Positions 17,123-24,248 of a stretch of DNA of 27,255 bases are shown here, piece after piece (the first letter of the stretch is position 1; the number at the start of each line of letters is the position of its first letter). This DNA is from JAGLQA01 sp023135565 (GTDB taxonomy: Bacteria > Acidobacteriota > Aminicenantia > UBA2199), in contig DAOWCY010000088.1 of assembly GCA_030639305.1 (NCBI GenBank), forward strand, positions 1 to 27,255. The letters run 5' to 3'. The notes under the pieces are model-generated. The model was not told where the DNA came from and did not search any database. It worked only from the letters and a program-made list of their open reading frames with translations. Position numbers and translations under genes: made by a program.

Positions 17123-17150
17123 TTTACGTCGATTTCGATTACAATATAAT
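17123..17150 (+). promoter_or_regulatory. Candidate promoter of the receiver-domain gene
   Basis: TTTACG (17123-17128), 16-bp spacer, TATAAT (17145-17150). About 95 bases precede the GTG start. Confidence 0.45.
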
Positions 17151-17245
17151 ATCATAATATATACAAAACTGGAAAAAATGCCGTCAAGTGAATGAAATCC
17201 AGGATAGCTCTCTTATCGATAAAAACGAATTTAGAGGAGGACAAC

Positions 17246-17956
17246 GTGTTCGAACAAAAATGTTCTGTGAAATATAAAGACAGCCTAATGACAGCGGAAA
17301 AGCGACCCGGCCTGTTCCCGTTTTTTATGCAGGGCGACCGCCTCACCCGGGAAGATTGCGCCGCTTTAGGTCTCACCGACAGAAGGCAATTAGAGGAATT
17401 ATTCAGCGGCCGGGTATGGGGTGACAGCGCTCCCGGTGAAGAAATCACCTCCTGTTTTACTATTGCAGCGCCGGCTGCAAGCGCCGCCAGTTCCAAAGGA
17501 AAAACGTTTAAAGCAGGAGGCCGGGAAACAGGAAATGGCGAGTCGGAATCCGGCAGTGGATCGACTTCCCCTTCTTTTAATATTTTGATAGCAGAGGATA
17601 ACCTTATCAACCAGAAATTGATATTACAGCTTTTAAAAAATATGGGATTAGCGGCGGATTTGGTAGAGAACGGTGTACAGGTGTTGGAAGCCTTAGAACA
17701 AAAGCAGTATGATTTAGTACTCATGGACATCCAGATGCCGGAGATGGATGGCGAAGAAGCCGCCAAAAAAATTTTTGAAAAATATAAAAACGGCGAGAGG
17801 CCCCGTATTGTTGCTGTCACAGCCCATGCCTTGCCCGGCGATAGGGAGAAATATCTCGGTATAGGCATGGATGATTATATCAGCAAACCGATTGATTCTA
17901 CCCGGTTTAAAGAGAGGATAATCCACTGGAGTTCAATCGGCAGGGGAAGCGATTAA
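17246..17956 (+). CDS. Receiver-domain (CheY-like) response regulator with novel N-terminal region
   Basis: Phosphoacceptor of a two-component system. The receiver domain occupies roughly residues 110-232: acidic pair in ILIAEDNLINQK, phosphorylatable aspartate in LVLMDIQMPEMDG (Asp161), VAVTAHALPGDREK, and the conserved lysine in DDYISKPID. These motifs match receivers attached to hybrid histidine kinases. The N-terminal 110 residues match no domain I know, end in a Ser/Gly-rich linker, and contain a short stretch (EEITSCFTIAAPA) reminiscent of a kinase ATPase-domain end, so this may be a remnant of a hybrid kinase. There is no DNA-binding output domain. GTG at 17246 is chosen because GAGGAGG sits just upstream; the ATG at 17192 has no such signal. 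No kinase gene is nearby. Confidence 0.8.
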   Translation: MFEQKCSVKYKDSLMTAEKRPGLFPFFMQGDRLTREDCAALGLTDRRQLEELFSGRVWGDSAPGEEITSCFTIAAPAASAASSKGKTFKAGGRETGNGESESGSGSTSPSFNILIAEDNLINQKLILQLLKNMGLAADLVENGVQVLEALEQKQYDLVLMDIQMPEMDGEEAAKKIFEKYKNGERPRIVAVTAHALPGDREKYLGIGMDDYISKPIDSTRFKERIIHWSSIGRGSD

Positions 17957-17985
17957 TTCCGCATTCGGGCATCGAGGGACACAAG

Positions 17986-18015
17986 CTAAAAAAGGTCTCC
18001 GACCTGCCGGAGGCG
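17986..18015 (+). promoter_or_regulatory. Small hairpin plus repeat-derived ribosome-binding site
   Basis: AGGTC-TCC-GACCT (17993-18005) forms a hairpin immediately followed by GCCGGAGGC, the end module of the interspersed repeats, whose GGAGG is 9 bases before the ATG at 18023. It could modulate translation start. Confidence 0.45.
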
Positions 18016-18022
18016 GGATAAA

Positions 18023-19687
18023 ATGAAAAAAAAGAATTTTTTCAAGATTTTAATTTTGGCGCTGCTGCTGCTGCTTTTTTTTGTTGACTGCCGGGAGAAA
18101 GGCGGTATAACCATTTTTTACGGCAGCATCGCCGGGAAAATTATCGACGCCGTAACCGGCAGCGCGGTGAAGGACGTCTCGATTACCATCGTAGAACTAC
18201 AAAAAGAAACCACATCGGATTCCCAGGGCGATTATTCTTTTGCGCAAATCGAAACCGGCGCTTACACCCTGAAAGCCACAGCTTCCGGGTATGACGAAAA
18301 AACCGTCCAGGTGACTGTAAACAAAGATGAAACTGCAAATGCCGATTTTTCTTTAACGCCCAGGGCCCAGGGTAACACCTACTACGTAGCCACCAATGGC
18401 AGCGATGCCAACCCCGGCACTAAAGAACAGCCCTGGGCTTCTCCCGGTTATGCGTCGCGCCGGTTGTCGCCCGGCGACACGCTGATTATTTCCGGGGGGA
18501 AGTACATCCTCAGTGAATATGACGCGGACATTTTGACGCCCCGGTCCGGCACTGCCGCAGCTTATATCACTATAAAAGGAGAAGAGAATAACCGTCCCAT
18601 CCTGGCAGGAAAAGATAACCTCAGTCATGCGCTTGCCCTATCGAGTTATTTGCTAATAGAGAACTTAGAGATTACCAGCCACAACGGCGCTAATTTCCGC
18701 GACGGCATCTCCCAGTTGGACACCCCGGTAAAAAATGTGACTTTGAAGAAACTTTTTATTCACCACATCGACGAATTCGGTCTCAATGTCGCCGACATCG
18801 ACAATCTCACCATCGAGAATTGCAAAATTACTTACACCGGTTTCGGCAGTATCGGCGGCCCTGAAGGGCAGCAGGGCGGCTGGCAAAACGTAGTGATCGA
18901 CAATTGCCGGTTGTCCTATAACGGCCACTATTACCAGGGCGGCCCCGGCCCCGGCCCCTACGCACGCCCCGACGGTTTCGGTATAGAGCCTTCTCCCGGA
19001 CCTATAGAGATCAAGTACACTACTGCCGCTCATAACCGCGGCGACGGTCTGGATTCCAAAGCAGGCAATACTTACATTCATAATTGTATTGTCGCCAACA
19101 ATTCCTGCGACGGTATCAAACTTTGGGCCGGGGACAGCAAAATAGAGAATTGTTTGATCTACGGCACCGGTGACGGCACAGGCGGTTCCAGTCCCTGGGC
19201 CGGTATCGTTATCGACGGTGAAACAAACGGCGATAAATTTGAAATAATCAACGTTACCCTTCATGATAATCCCCAGAGGCAGGCATATCCTATGTATGTG
19301 GGTTATGACCGGCACGCCGATATTACTGTCACCATGAAAAACTGTATCGCAGCCAACGGTTATGGCCTGGTTTATTTCGGCTCCCGCGTTACCGCAGTGC
19401 TGGAATATAATGTTTTTTACCGCCCCGGCTCTAATGAGCAAGTAGAAGCCAACGGCAGGGTTTTCACTACCGGCGACATCGAAAACGGCGAATTAGGAGC
19501 CGGCAATATCGTTCGAGACCCTTTATTTATTTCCCCCGCCTGGGGCAAGAGCGGGGATTATCATTTGCAGTTGGGCAGCCCGGCCATAGATGCCGGAACG
19601 GCAGTGGGTGCGCCTGCCATCGATTTAGAAGGCAATCCCCGGCCCGTAGGCAGCGGTTACGACATCGGCGCTTACGAAAAACAGTAA
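18023..19687 (+). CDS. Secreted right-handed beta-helix protein with carboxypeptidase-regulatory-like domain
   Basis: Extracellular or surface protein, perhaps polysaccharide-binding or a lyase-like fold. Residues 1-25 are a signal peptide; the cysteine in LLFFVDC could be a lipoprotein acylation site, though Asp before Cys is unusual. Residues 33-108 form a carboxypeptidase regulatory-like (transthyretin-type) domain: GSIAGKIIDAVTGSAVKDV and GAYTLKATASGYDEKTVQV. From about 112 a DUF1565-type start (TYYVATNGSDANPGT) leads into parallel beta-helix coils with repeated IENC/IHNC/MKNC turns. The end SPAIDAG...GYDIGAYE is the choice-of-anchor Q pattern common in secreted proteins of anaerobes and planctomycetes. 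A Gly/Pro-rich loop interrupts the helix near residue 310. Catalytic residues for pectate lyase are not evident, so enzymatic function is unproven. Confidence 0.8.
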   Translation: MKKKNFFKILILALLLLLFFVDCREKGGITIFYGSIAGKIIDAVTGSAVKDVSITIVELQKETTSDSQGDYSFAQIETGAYTLKATASGYDEKTVQVTVNKDETANADFSLTPRAQGNTYYVATNGSDANPGTKEQPWASPGYASRRLSPGDTLIISGGKYILSEYDADILTPRSGTAAAYITIKGEENNRPILAGKDNLSHALALSSYLLIENLEITSHNGANFRDGISQLDTPVKNVTLKKLFIHHIDEFGLNVADIDNLTIENCKITYTGFGSIGGPEGQQGGWQNVVIDNCRLSYNGHYYQGGPGPGPYARPDGFGIEPSPGPIEIKYTTAAHNRGDGLDSKAGNTYIHNCIVANNSCDGIKLWAGDSKIENCLIYGTGDGTGGSSPWAGIVIDGETNGDKFEIINVTLHDNPQRQAYPMYVGYDRHADITVTMKNCIAANGYGLVYFGSRVTAVLEYNVFYRPGSNEQVEANGRVFTTGDIENGELGAGNIVRDPLFISPAWGKSGDYHLQLGSPAIDAGTAVGAPAIDLEGNPRPVGSGYDIGAYEKQ

Positions 19688-19689
19688 GT

Positions 19690-19826
19690 TTTTGCCTTCG
19701 GCGACCCTGCCGGGGGCCAAACTTTTGTAAAAGTTTGATCAAAACTTTTAATTATTTAGAATCAAAAACGCTCACCCGCTGCCCCTGCGGCAAAGCCGCT
19801 TATCGCCCCCCCGTGCGCACGGGGTT
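19690..19826 (+). repeat. Composite palindromic repeat (family A), first of a tandem pair
   Basis: Starts six bases after the beta-helix stop with TTTTGCCTTCGGCGACC, then CCTGCCGGGGGCC, AAACTTTTGTAAAAGTTTG, ATTATTTAGAATCAAAAAC, GCGGCAAAGCCGC, and the palindrome CCCCGTGCGCACGGGG. Nearly identical to 2037-2179. Confidence 0.85.
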
Positions 19827-19959
19827 TAGAAGCAAAAGCGCTCTTGCCTCCGGCGGCCCCTGCCGGGGAGGCCAAACTTTTAAAAAAGTTTGAACAAAAC
19901 TTTTGTTTATTTAGAATCAAAAGCGCTCACCCGCTTATCGCCTCCCCGGGCGTACGGGG
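19827..19959 (+). repeat. Composite palindromic repeat (family A), second of a tandem pair
   Basis: Joined to the previous copy by TTTAGAAGCAAAAGCGCTC. Ends in CCCCGGGCGTACGGGG, a degenerate version of the palindrome, which abuts the TAA stop of cbiM on the minus strand. It may terminate both converging transcripts. Confidence 0.8.
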
Positions 19960-20538
19960 TTAGCGTTTTAATAGTTCGGGTTCTACTTTTTGGAAAAAAA
20001 CGACAGCCGTGGATGTTAAAGCGCCTTCTACTACGGCAGCAGGCAAATATACCGACATAAAAAAAAGCAAACCTTTGCCATAATCAATAAAAAGAAACAG
20101 CAGCGATACCAGTAACGCAGGCAGGAAAATTCCAAAAAACCCGCATAAAAATCCTTTGACCCTGCGGCTAAAAGGAAGAAAATCCCACAATAACCAACCG
20201 GCCAACGCACCGCTGCCCATAATGAGAGCATTTATCCCAACCGAAACCAAACCGCCGTGCTGGAAAGCTAAACTCTGGAACAACAAAGTTATAAAAATAA
20301 CCGGGAACGCACGTTTTCCGAATAAAAGCCCCGCAAAACCGAAAAGCCCTAAATGAACCGATGTTCCAAACAAAGGAAAATGAATCAAAGAAATAATAAA
20401 TAAAGCAGCAGTAAAAATTCCCATTTTAGGGATTTCGTCGGAGTCTATTTTCCTACTTCCGGCATAGACTGCGCCCACAGCGGCAATGTCTGCCGCGATG
20501 CCGATATGGGCCGGGAGAATTCCGTCTGCAATATGCAT
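19960..20538 (-). CDS. cbiM: Cobalt ECF transporter substrate-binding membrane protein
   Basis: Substrate-specificity component of an energy-coupling factor importer for Co2+ (possibly Ni2+). The N-terminus MHIADGILP is diagnostic: in this family the first residues and His2 bind the metal, which also fixes the start codon at 20538. GTSVHLGLFG supplies the second conserved histidine; five to six hydrophobic helices follow over 192 aa, slightly short of the usual 200-230. The ATPase (CbiO), CbiQ and CbiN partners are not in the window. No cobalamin riboswitch could be recognised upstream. Location a short distance from a corrinoid-dependent reductive dehalogenase locus suggests supply of cobalt for the cofactor, though the genes are not in one operon. 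Confidence 0.9.
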   Translation of the reverse strand: MHIADGILPAHIGIAADIAAVGAVYAGSRKIDSDEIPKMGIFTAALFIISLIHFPLFGTSVHLGLFGFAGLLFGKRAFPVIFITLLFQSLAFQHGGLVSVGINALIMGSGALAGWLLWDFLPFSRRVKGFLCGFFGIFLPALLVSLLFLFIDYGKGLLFFMSVYLPAAVVEGALTSTAVVFFQKVEPELLKR

Positions 20539-20948
20539 ACCTGACTCTTTAATTAACCCCGGATGCGGACGGTGTTACGATTTTCATTTTTTTCACACCA
20601 AATGGTATCATACTTCCTGTTTTAGATCAACCCTGCGGCGCAGGGAGCCTATAAGCTGCTTCGCAGCAGTGGTGGTGCCTTTGCTTCTCACTCAACAAAA
20701 GCCCCGTACGATCGATGCGCCGTCAACAGAAAAAATGGTTTCGGATATGCGGAAATATTTTGAAATCGATAAGAAAAAATAAGCCTTCCTGTCAACCTAA
20801 CCTGATTTTGCCCATCTCGTTGCTAAATTAGCAGTTATCATAATGCAGGATGTATTTGCTGTCACGGTAATGGCATATGTCTCAAAACAACGGTGCATGT
20901 CGTCTCGGTAATTAGGATTTATCCGGGTTTTATCTATTGTGGATAAGA
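20539..20948. other. Spacer with partial repeat and a possible gene remnant
   Basis: 20631-20699 carries family A modules in reverse (GCCTATAAGCTGCTTCGCAG and CTCACTCAACAAAAG). 20700-20782 reads in one plus-strand frame as IDAPSTEKMVSDMRKYFEID then lysines and a stop, which looks like the tail of a lost gene. An ATG-initiated 12-codon frame lies about 20 bases before cbiM on its strand; I cannot say whether it is used. The rest shows nothing recognisable. Confidence 0.35.
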
Positions 20949-21032
20949 TCATCCTGCACCTTCTATAAATTCAGCGATTTCGTCTACTGAGTCGATAATA
21001 TCATTTATGTAGTCGATGTAATCTCTTTTCAC
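20949..21032 (-). pseudogene. Truncated HEPN (HepT-like) toxin reading frame
   Basis: GTG at 21032 overlaps the TGA of the upstream MNT gene (GTGA). The frame encodes 27 residues, including KRDYIDYINDIIDSVDEIAE and then FIEG, matching the N-terminal helix of HEPN/DUF86 toxins of HepT-MntA modules, but it stops at once after the first helix. The catalytic RxxxxxY motif is missing and I could not find the rest of the domain in other frames downstream. Best read as a decayed toxin; a frameshift or assembly error is the alternative. Confidence 0.6.
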
Positions 21033-21361
21033 AGCATAATTACTTCTTTTAGAATGTTTCGACCGATCCTGGGCTTCAGGGCCTTTTTTGTAACTAAATC
21101 AACTTTTACGCGCAGTAGTTGTTGGAGATATTCTTCTAATTCCAGGAATTTAAAAAAACCGATCCGCCTGTCGAATTCCACCAGCACATCTAAGTCGCTG
21201 GTTTCTTCTTGTTCCCCCCTGGCATAGGAACCGAAAACACCGATGTCTTTTACCCGGTATTTTTCTTTAAGCAGCGGTTTGTGAATTTTTATGATTCTCT
21301 CTATTTTTTCTAAATCTTTCATCTTGCCGGATTTTTTTTCTTCTATTAAACTGCTGCTCAT
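21029..21361 (-). CDS. MNT-type minimal nucleotidyltransferase (MntA-like antitoxin)
   Basis: Minimal nucleotidyltransferase. In HepT-MntA modules it adds AMP to the HEPN toxin and neutralises it. The 110-aa product has GVFGSYARGEQEETSDLDVL, the GSxARG...SDxD active site with both metal-binding aspartates, and a third acidic position in VDLVTK. The start at 21361 is supported by AAGGAGGT five bases upstream. The downstream toxin frame overlaps it by four bases, as in intact modules, but is truncated, leaving an apparently orphan antitoxin. Confidence 0.85.
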   Translation of the reverse strand: MSSSLIEEKKSGKMKDLEKIERIIKIHKPLLKEKYRVKDIGVFGSYARGEQEETSDLDVLVEFDRRIGFFKFLELEEYLQQLLRVKVDLVTKKALKPRIGRNILKEVIML

Positions 21362-21549
21362 AGTACCTCCTTGTTAAATATAAGCTAAAACATTTATTTT
21401 GTCAACTCCCTGGTTAATATAACTCCAGCAGCAGGTAGATGAAGGTTTTTTTATGCGAAAGGGGTGCTTTTTTTCGTAATGGCCCGGGTTTCAAGATTTA
21501 ACACAAAATTAACCTTTTTTTTATTTTCCTTTAACTCTAAGGAGAGATA
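21362..21549. other. AT-rich spacer between divergent genes
   Basis: Must hold the promoters for the MNT gene (-) and the small peptide gene (+). No clean -35/-10 pair was found; no other structure seen. Confidence 0.3.
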
Positions 21550-21657
21550 ATGCATTCTCAAATCCAGGAGAAAAATAAAATGAGAACTTTATTAGTCACT
21601 TTAATTTCGTTAGTTTTAATGTTCAACGTGTCGCCTATGGGAGCGGCGGCACACTGA
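21550..21657 (+). CDS. Tiny secreted or membrane peptide, 35 aa (or 25 aa)
   Basis: Not recognised. Two in-frame starts each have a ribosome-binding sequence: AAGGAGA before 21550 and AGGAG before 21580. The core is a signal-peptide-like sequence, MRTLLVTLISLVLMFNVSP, followed by an Ala-rich end (GAAAH) and a stop, so almost nothing would remain after signal cleavage. It could be a peptide signal, a membrane microprotein, or the start of a decayed secreted-protein gene. It lies 290 bases before rdhA on the same strand. Confidence 0.4.
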   Translation: MHSQIQEKNKMRTLLVTLISLVLMFNVSPMGAAAH

Positions 21658-21771
21658 AAAAAGGTTCCTGGACTTCCAAAAACTTTTTTTGAGCGATACG
21701 TCCAAGAAAAAATTTAGCCGATTTACGCAGGCTGCACAGAGGTTTCCCGCTTTTTTATGGGAATTTTAGGG

Positions 21772-21909
21772 TTGACGAAAAAACTTGTTTTTTTACAGTT
21801 TTTCGTATAATATTAGTAATGTTTTTTTAATACTAAGCTAAAAAAAACCACCTGACGGTGGGAACTTGAAATATGTACAACATGTTGTTTTTTACCGCCA
21901 TGTAATGGC
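21772..21909 (+). promoter_or_regulatory. Leader of rdhA with several inverted repeats
   Basis: Contains ACGAAAAAAC/GTTTTTCGT (21775-21784, 21798-21806), TATAAT (21806-21811), TTAGTA/TACTAA (21813-21818, 21831-21836), the perfect 12-bp palindrome ACAACATGTTGT (21877-21888) and GCCAT-GTA-ATGGC (21897-21909). TTGACG at 21772 is 28 bp from TATAAT, too far for a normal promoter. These are candidate operators for dehalogenase control; no CRP/FNR or MarR-type regulator gene is in the window. Confidence 0.5.
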
Positions 21910-21945
21910 TTATTATGAAACAAAAACCTGAAGAGGAGGACTAAT

Positions 21946-23598
21946 ATGACCGATGAAATCAAAAAAAAGGAAGGTGGCGTTTCCAGACGCGACTTCCTCA
22001 AAATCGGCGGCGCAGCAGCAGCCGGGCTGCAAATCGGGGCTGTGGCCGGAGCGGGTTTAGCGGCGGGAAAAGACCCGGCTGCAAACACCGGCTGGCAGCA
22101 CTTAGGCGACAATACGCAATTTGTAGATCGCAAACCGCTGCAACTCAAAGGCCAACCTTATGAAAAAGTCGGCCCCGTACTCAGGCCGGAAGAAGTGGAA
22201 TCGGCTTTCGGCCGCCGCCGGTTGATGATGAAAAGCATGAAGCAGGGCAGTAGGGGCAGCCAGAAACCTGCCGCGGAAGCCGCTGAGAAAAAAACCGCCC
22301 CGCCGAAAGATGGCCCACCTGAAGCTGTGGGCGACATCCCCCCGGAAAGCCGCCCCGGCGCTAAACCCTCCGGTTCCGGGAAGCGGAAACCCGGTCCTCC
22401 CCGCATGAAAATGCCCCCCCCGGATAGTTTCGTGGAACCCCTGGCCGGTTTCTACAAAACGCACCCCGATATTTACGAACTCGACAAAGTGCGCCTGGAA
22501 TCCATCATGCCCAAAAGGAGAGAGGACGAAGCCAAATATGGGGATTTTTATACCTTGATTAATGCCTGGCAAGCTTCCTGGATGGCCGGGCAGCCGATCG
22601 AAGACCCGCCGGAAATATCCGATTTCCAGATGGCAAGCCCCATGGGCCGGGGCCGGAAAATTCGCCCCTCGATTCCTTTCAAAAGCCCGCAATTAGCAGC
22701 GAAATTGGTCAAAAAAGTAGCCCATCATTTTGGTGCCACCATGGTAGGCGTCACTAAACTGAAGCCGGAGTGGTGCTACAATCACAGCCTGCGCGGTTCA
22801 GAAGACAGGGGATCCTACGAAGTGCCGAAACATTGGAAATACGTCATCGCCTTCGGTGTGCCGCACCAGTGGGAACAGGTGCAGGCCAACCCGAACTGCG
22901 GCACAAGTTTCGACGCCTACTCCCGGGCTACTATTGCCGCGCGCCGCCTGGAAACCTTCATCAAATCTTTAGGTTACCCGGCCCGCAGGCATTCGCCCAT
23001 GGACGGTTATGATTTGATTGCCGTGCCCATCCTGGTGGATGCCGGTTTAGGGCAGCAGGGGCGTCACGGTATCGTGATTACACCGGAGACCGGGTCGAAC
23101 TTCCGCGCTGCTTTTGTTACCACCAACCTGCCCATGGAGATCGACAAACCCATCGATTTCGGGGTGAATGAGTTTTGTAAGGACTGTCATATCTGTGCTG
23201 AGATTTGTCCATCAGCCTCTATCAGCTATGAAGAAACCAATGAAAAGATAACCACCCGCGGTTACAGGCATTGGGAGATCAACCAGACCTCCTGCTATAA
23301 TTTCTGGATGCAGAGCATGGGCGGGCTCGGCTGCCGCTTATGCTTGATTGCCTGTCCTTACAGCCGCAAGAACAACTGGGCGCATGCGCTGGCGCGGACT
23401 GTAGACACCAATGACCCCACCGGTTTGGTCAACGATGGCCTGACCTGGATGCAGAAAACCTTCTTTAAAACCCCGGAAGCGGCGGAGTACCTACCTCCCC
23501 CGGATGGCCGTTTTGCTACTTTCCGCGAACCCCCGGACTGGCTGAGTGTGAAAGAGTACTTAGACATAAAAACCCTGGACCCCACGAAAGGAGAATAA
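21946..23598 (+). CDS. rdhA: Reductive dehalogenase catalytic subunit
   Basis: Corrinoid and iron-sulfur enzyme that removes halogen from organohalides as terminal electron acceptor, attached outside the cytoplasmic membrane. Twin-arginine signal SRRDFLKIGGAAAAG at 13-27. Catalytic corrinoid-binding part from about 245: VGVTKLKPEWCYNHS with the family tyrosine (278), then GLGQQGRHGIVITPETGSNF. Two cluster motifs: C411-xx-C-xx-C-xxx-C421-P for one [4Fe-4S], and C450...C463-xx-C-xxx-C470-P for the second. GAGGAGG sets the start. At 550 aa it is at the long end of the family owing to a Pro/Lys-rich stretch at about 100-165 between signal and catalytic domain. rdhB follows after 3 bases. Substrate cannot be inferred; a role in respiration versus detoxification is open. 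Confidence 0.93.
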   Translation: MTDEIKKKEGGVSRRDFLKIGGAAAAGLQIGAVAGAGLAAGKDPAANTGWQHLGDNTQFVDRKPLQLKGQPYEKVGPVLRPEEVESAFGRRRLMMKSMKQGSRGSQKPAAEAAEKKTAPPKDGPPEAVGDIPPESRPGAKPSGSGKRKPGPPRMKMPPPDSFVEPLAGFYKTHPDIYELDKVRLESIMPKRREDEAKYGDFYTLINAWQASWMAGQPIEDPPEISDFQMASPMGRGRKIRPSIPFKSPQLAAKLVKKVAHHFGATMVGVTKLKPEWCYNHSLRGSEDRGSYEVPKHWKYVIAFGVPHQWEQVQANPNCGTSFDAYSRATIAARRLETFIKSLGYPARRHSPMDGYDLIAVPILVDAGLGQQGRHGIVITPETGSNFRAAFVTTNLPMEIDKPIDFGVNEFCKDCHICAEICPSASISYEETNEKITTRGYRHWEINQTSCYNFWMQSMGGLGCRLCLIACPYSRKNNWAHALARTVDTNDPTGLVNDGLTWMQKTFFKTPEAAEYLPPPDGRFATFREPPDWLSVKEYLDIKTLDPTKGE

Positions 23599-23601
23599 AC
23601 C

Positions 23602-23919
23602 ATGATAAACGGAACAGTATTTTTTGCTTTTGTAGTTGGTGCGCTTTCGGGTTTAGTGGCGGCGGGCGCTGTAATCTGGGCCAAAGACCTGCGTTTAAAA
23701 ATGACCTGGTGGAAATGGCTGCCGGCGCTTCTCTGGTACCTGCTGTTAAACTTTTCCGTGCTGCTGGCGTTTACCATGATCGGTGAAGGTGAAACCGGGG
23801 CCGGTCTGAAAATGCTTGTGTTTTTCGGAGTTATCCTGGTTATTCTTGGAGCCGGTTTAGTGCGTTTGCTCCTGGCGGGCCGGGCAGCCGATAAGGGACT
23901 GCCTGTCGAAACAGGATAA
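23602..23919 (+). CDS. rdhB: Reductive dehalogenase membrane anchor
   Basis: Small integral membrane protein thought to hold RdhA on the outer face of the cytoplasmic membrane. The 105-aa product has three hydrophobic helices (about 5-25, 38-58, 68-92), the usual size and layout. GEGETG between helices 2 and 3 carries the Glu-x-Glu motif described in PceB-type anchors. Its ribosome-binding site (AAGGAG) is inside the last codons of rdhA, so the two are co-translated. Confidence 0.88.
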   Translation: MINGTVFFAFVVGALSGLVAAGAVIWAKDLRLKMTWWKWLPALLWYLLLNFSVLLAFTMIGEGETGAGLKMLVFFGVILVILGAGLVRLLLAGRAADKGLPVETG

Positions 23920-23980
23920 CCGGGTAGTTTCCAATATCATCTGTATAGTTGCTATTGCCGGTCATTTTTAGGCCCCAAGA

Positions 23981-24132
23981 CGCAGTGCGGGCAGCCCATG
24001 AGGGGCGCTTCTCGATACGAAAAGCTTCTCGCTTAACAGAAGTTTTGATCAAACTTTTTCAAAGGTGCGGTATGCCGCTGACCCCCGACAACAAATTCAA
24101 TGGGGGTGGCCCCCGGCAGGGCAGCCGGAGGC
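23981..24132 (-). repeat. Composite palindromic repeat (family A), with a 45-bp inner insertion
   Basis: Plus-strand modules: GCGGGCAGCCCATGAGGG, CTTAACAGAAGTTTTGATC, AAACTTTTTCAAAGG, an extra block holding ACCCCCGACAAC and GGGGGTGG, then CCCCCGGCAGGGCAGCCGG, AGGC. Compared with 16956-17096 the extra block splits the AAAGTTTGG module. It separates rdhAB from the downstream gene. Confidence 0.75.
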
Positions 24133-24159
24133 CTGTGAGTTTTGTGTCCCCTTTTGTAT

Positions 24160-24188
24160 TTGAAAATATTTCTTTTTGATGCTATAAT
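24160..24188 (+). promoter_or_regulatory. Promoter of the rdhC-like gene
   Basis: TTGAAA (24160-24165), 17-bp spacer, TATAAT (24183-24188). This near-consensus promoter suggests the gene can be expressed independently of rdhAB. Confidence 0.65.
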
Positions 24189-24248
24189 TAGCAACAAAAG
24201 GGAATCCTTTGTTATCAACGCTTTACAGGAATCACAAGATATTCGATC

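Noticed and set aside
17152..17868. 238-codon minus-strand frame over the receiver gene
   Set aside because: Ser/Leu-rich antisense of a receiver domain with intact motifs on the plus strand.
18665..19441. 258-codon minus-strand frame inside the beta-helix gene
   Set aside because: Shadow frame; the plus strand carries clear domains and a signal peptide, and this frame has no homologous motif.
20539..20700. Cobalamin riboswitch before cbiM
   Set aside because: No B12 box or characteristic conserved core could be found on the minus strand; only repeat modules and AT-rich sequence.
13975..24132. CRISPR array from regularly recurring repeats
   Set aside because: Repeats are dispersed kilobases apart, over 100 bp long, in both orientations, and lack spacers of uniform length.
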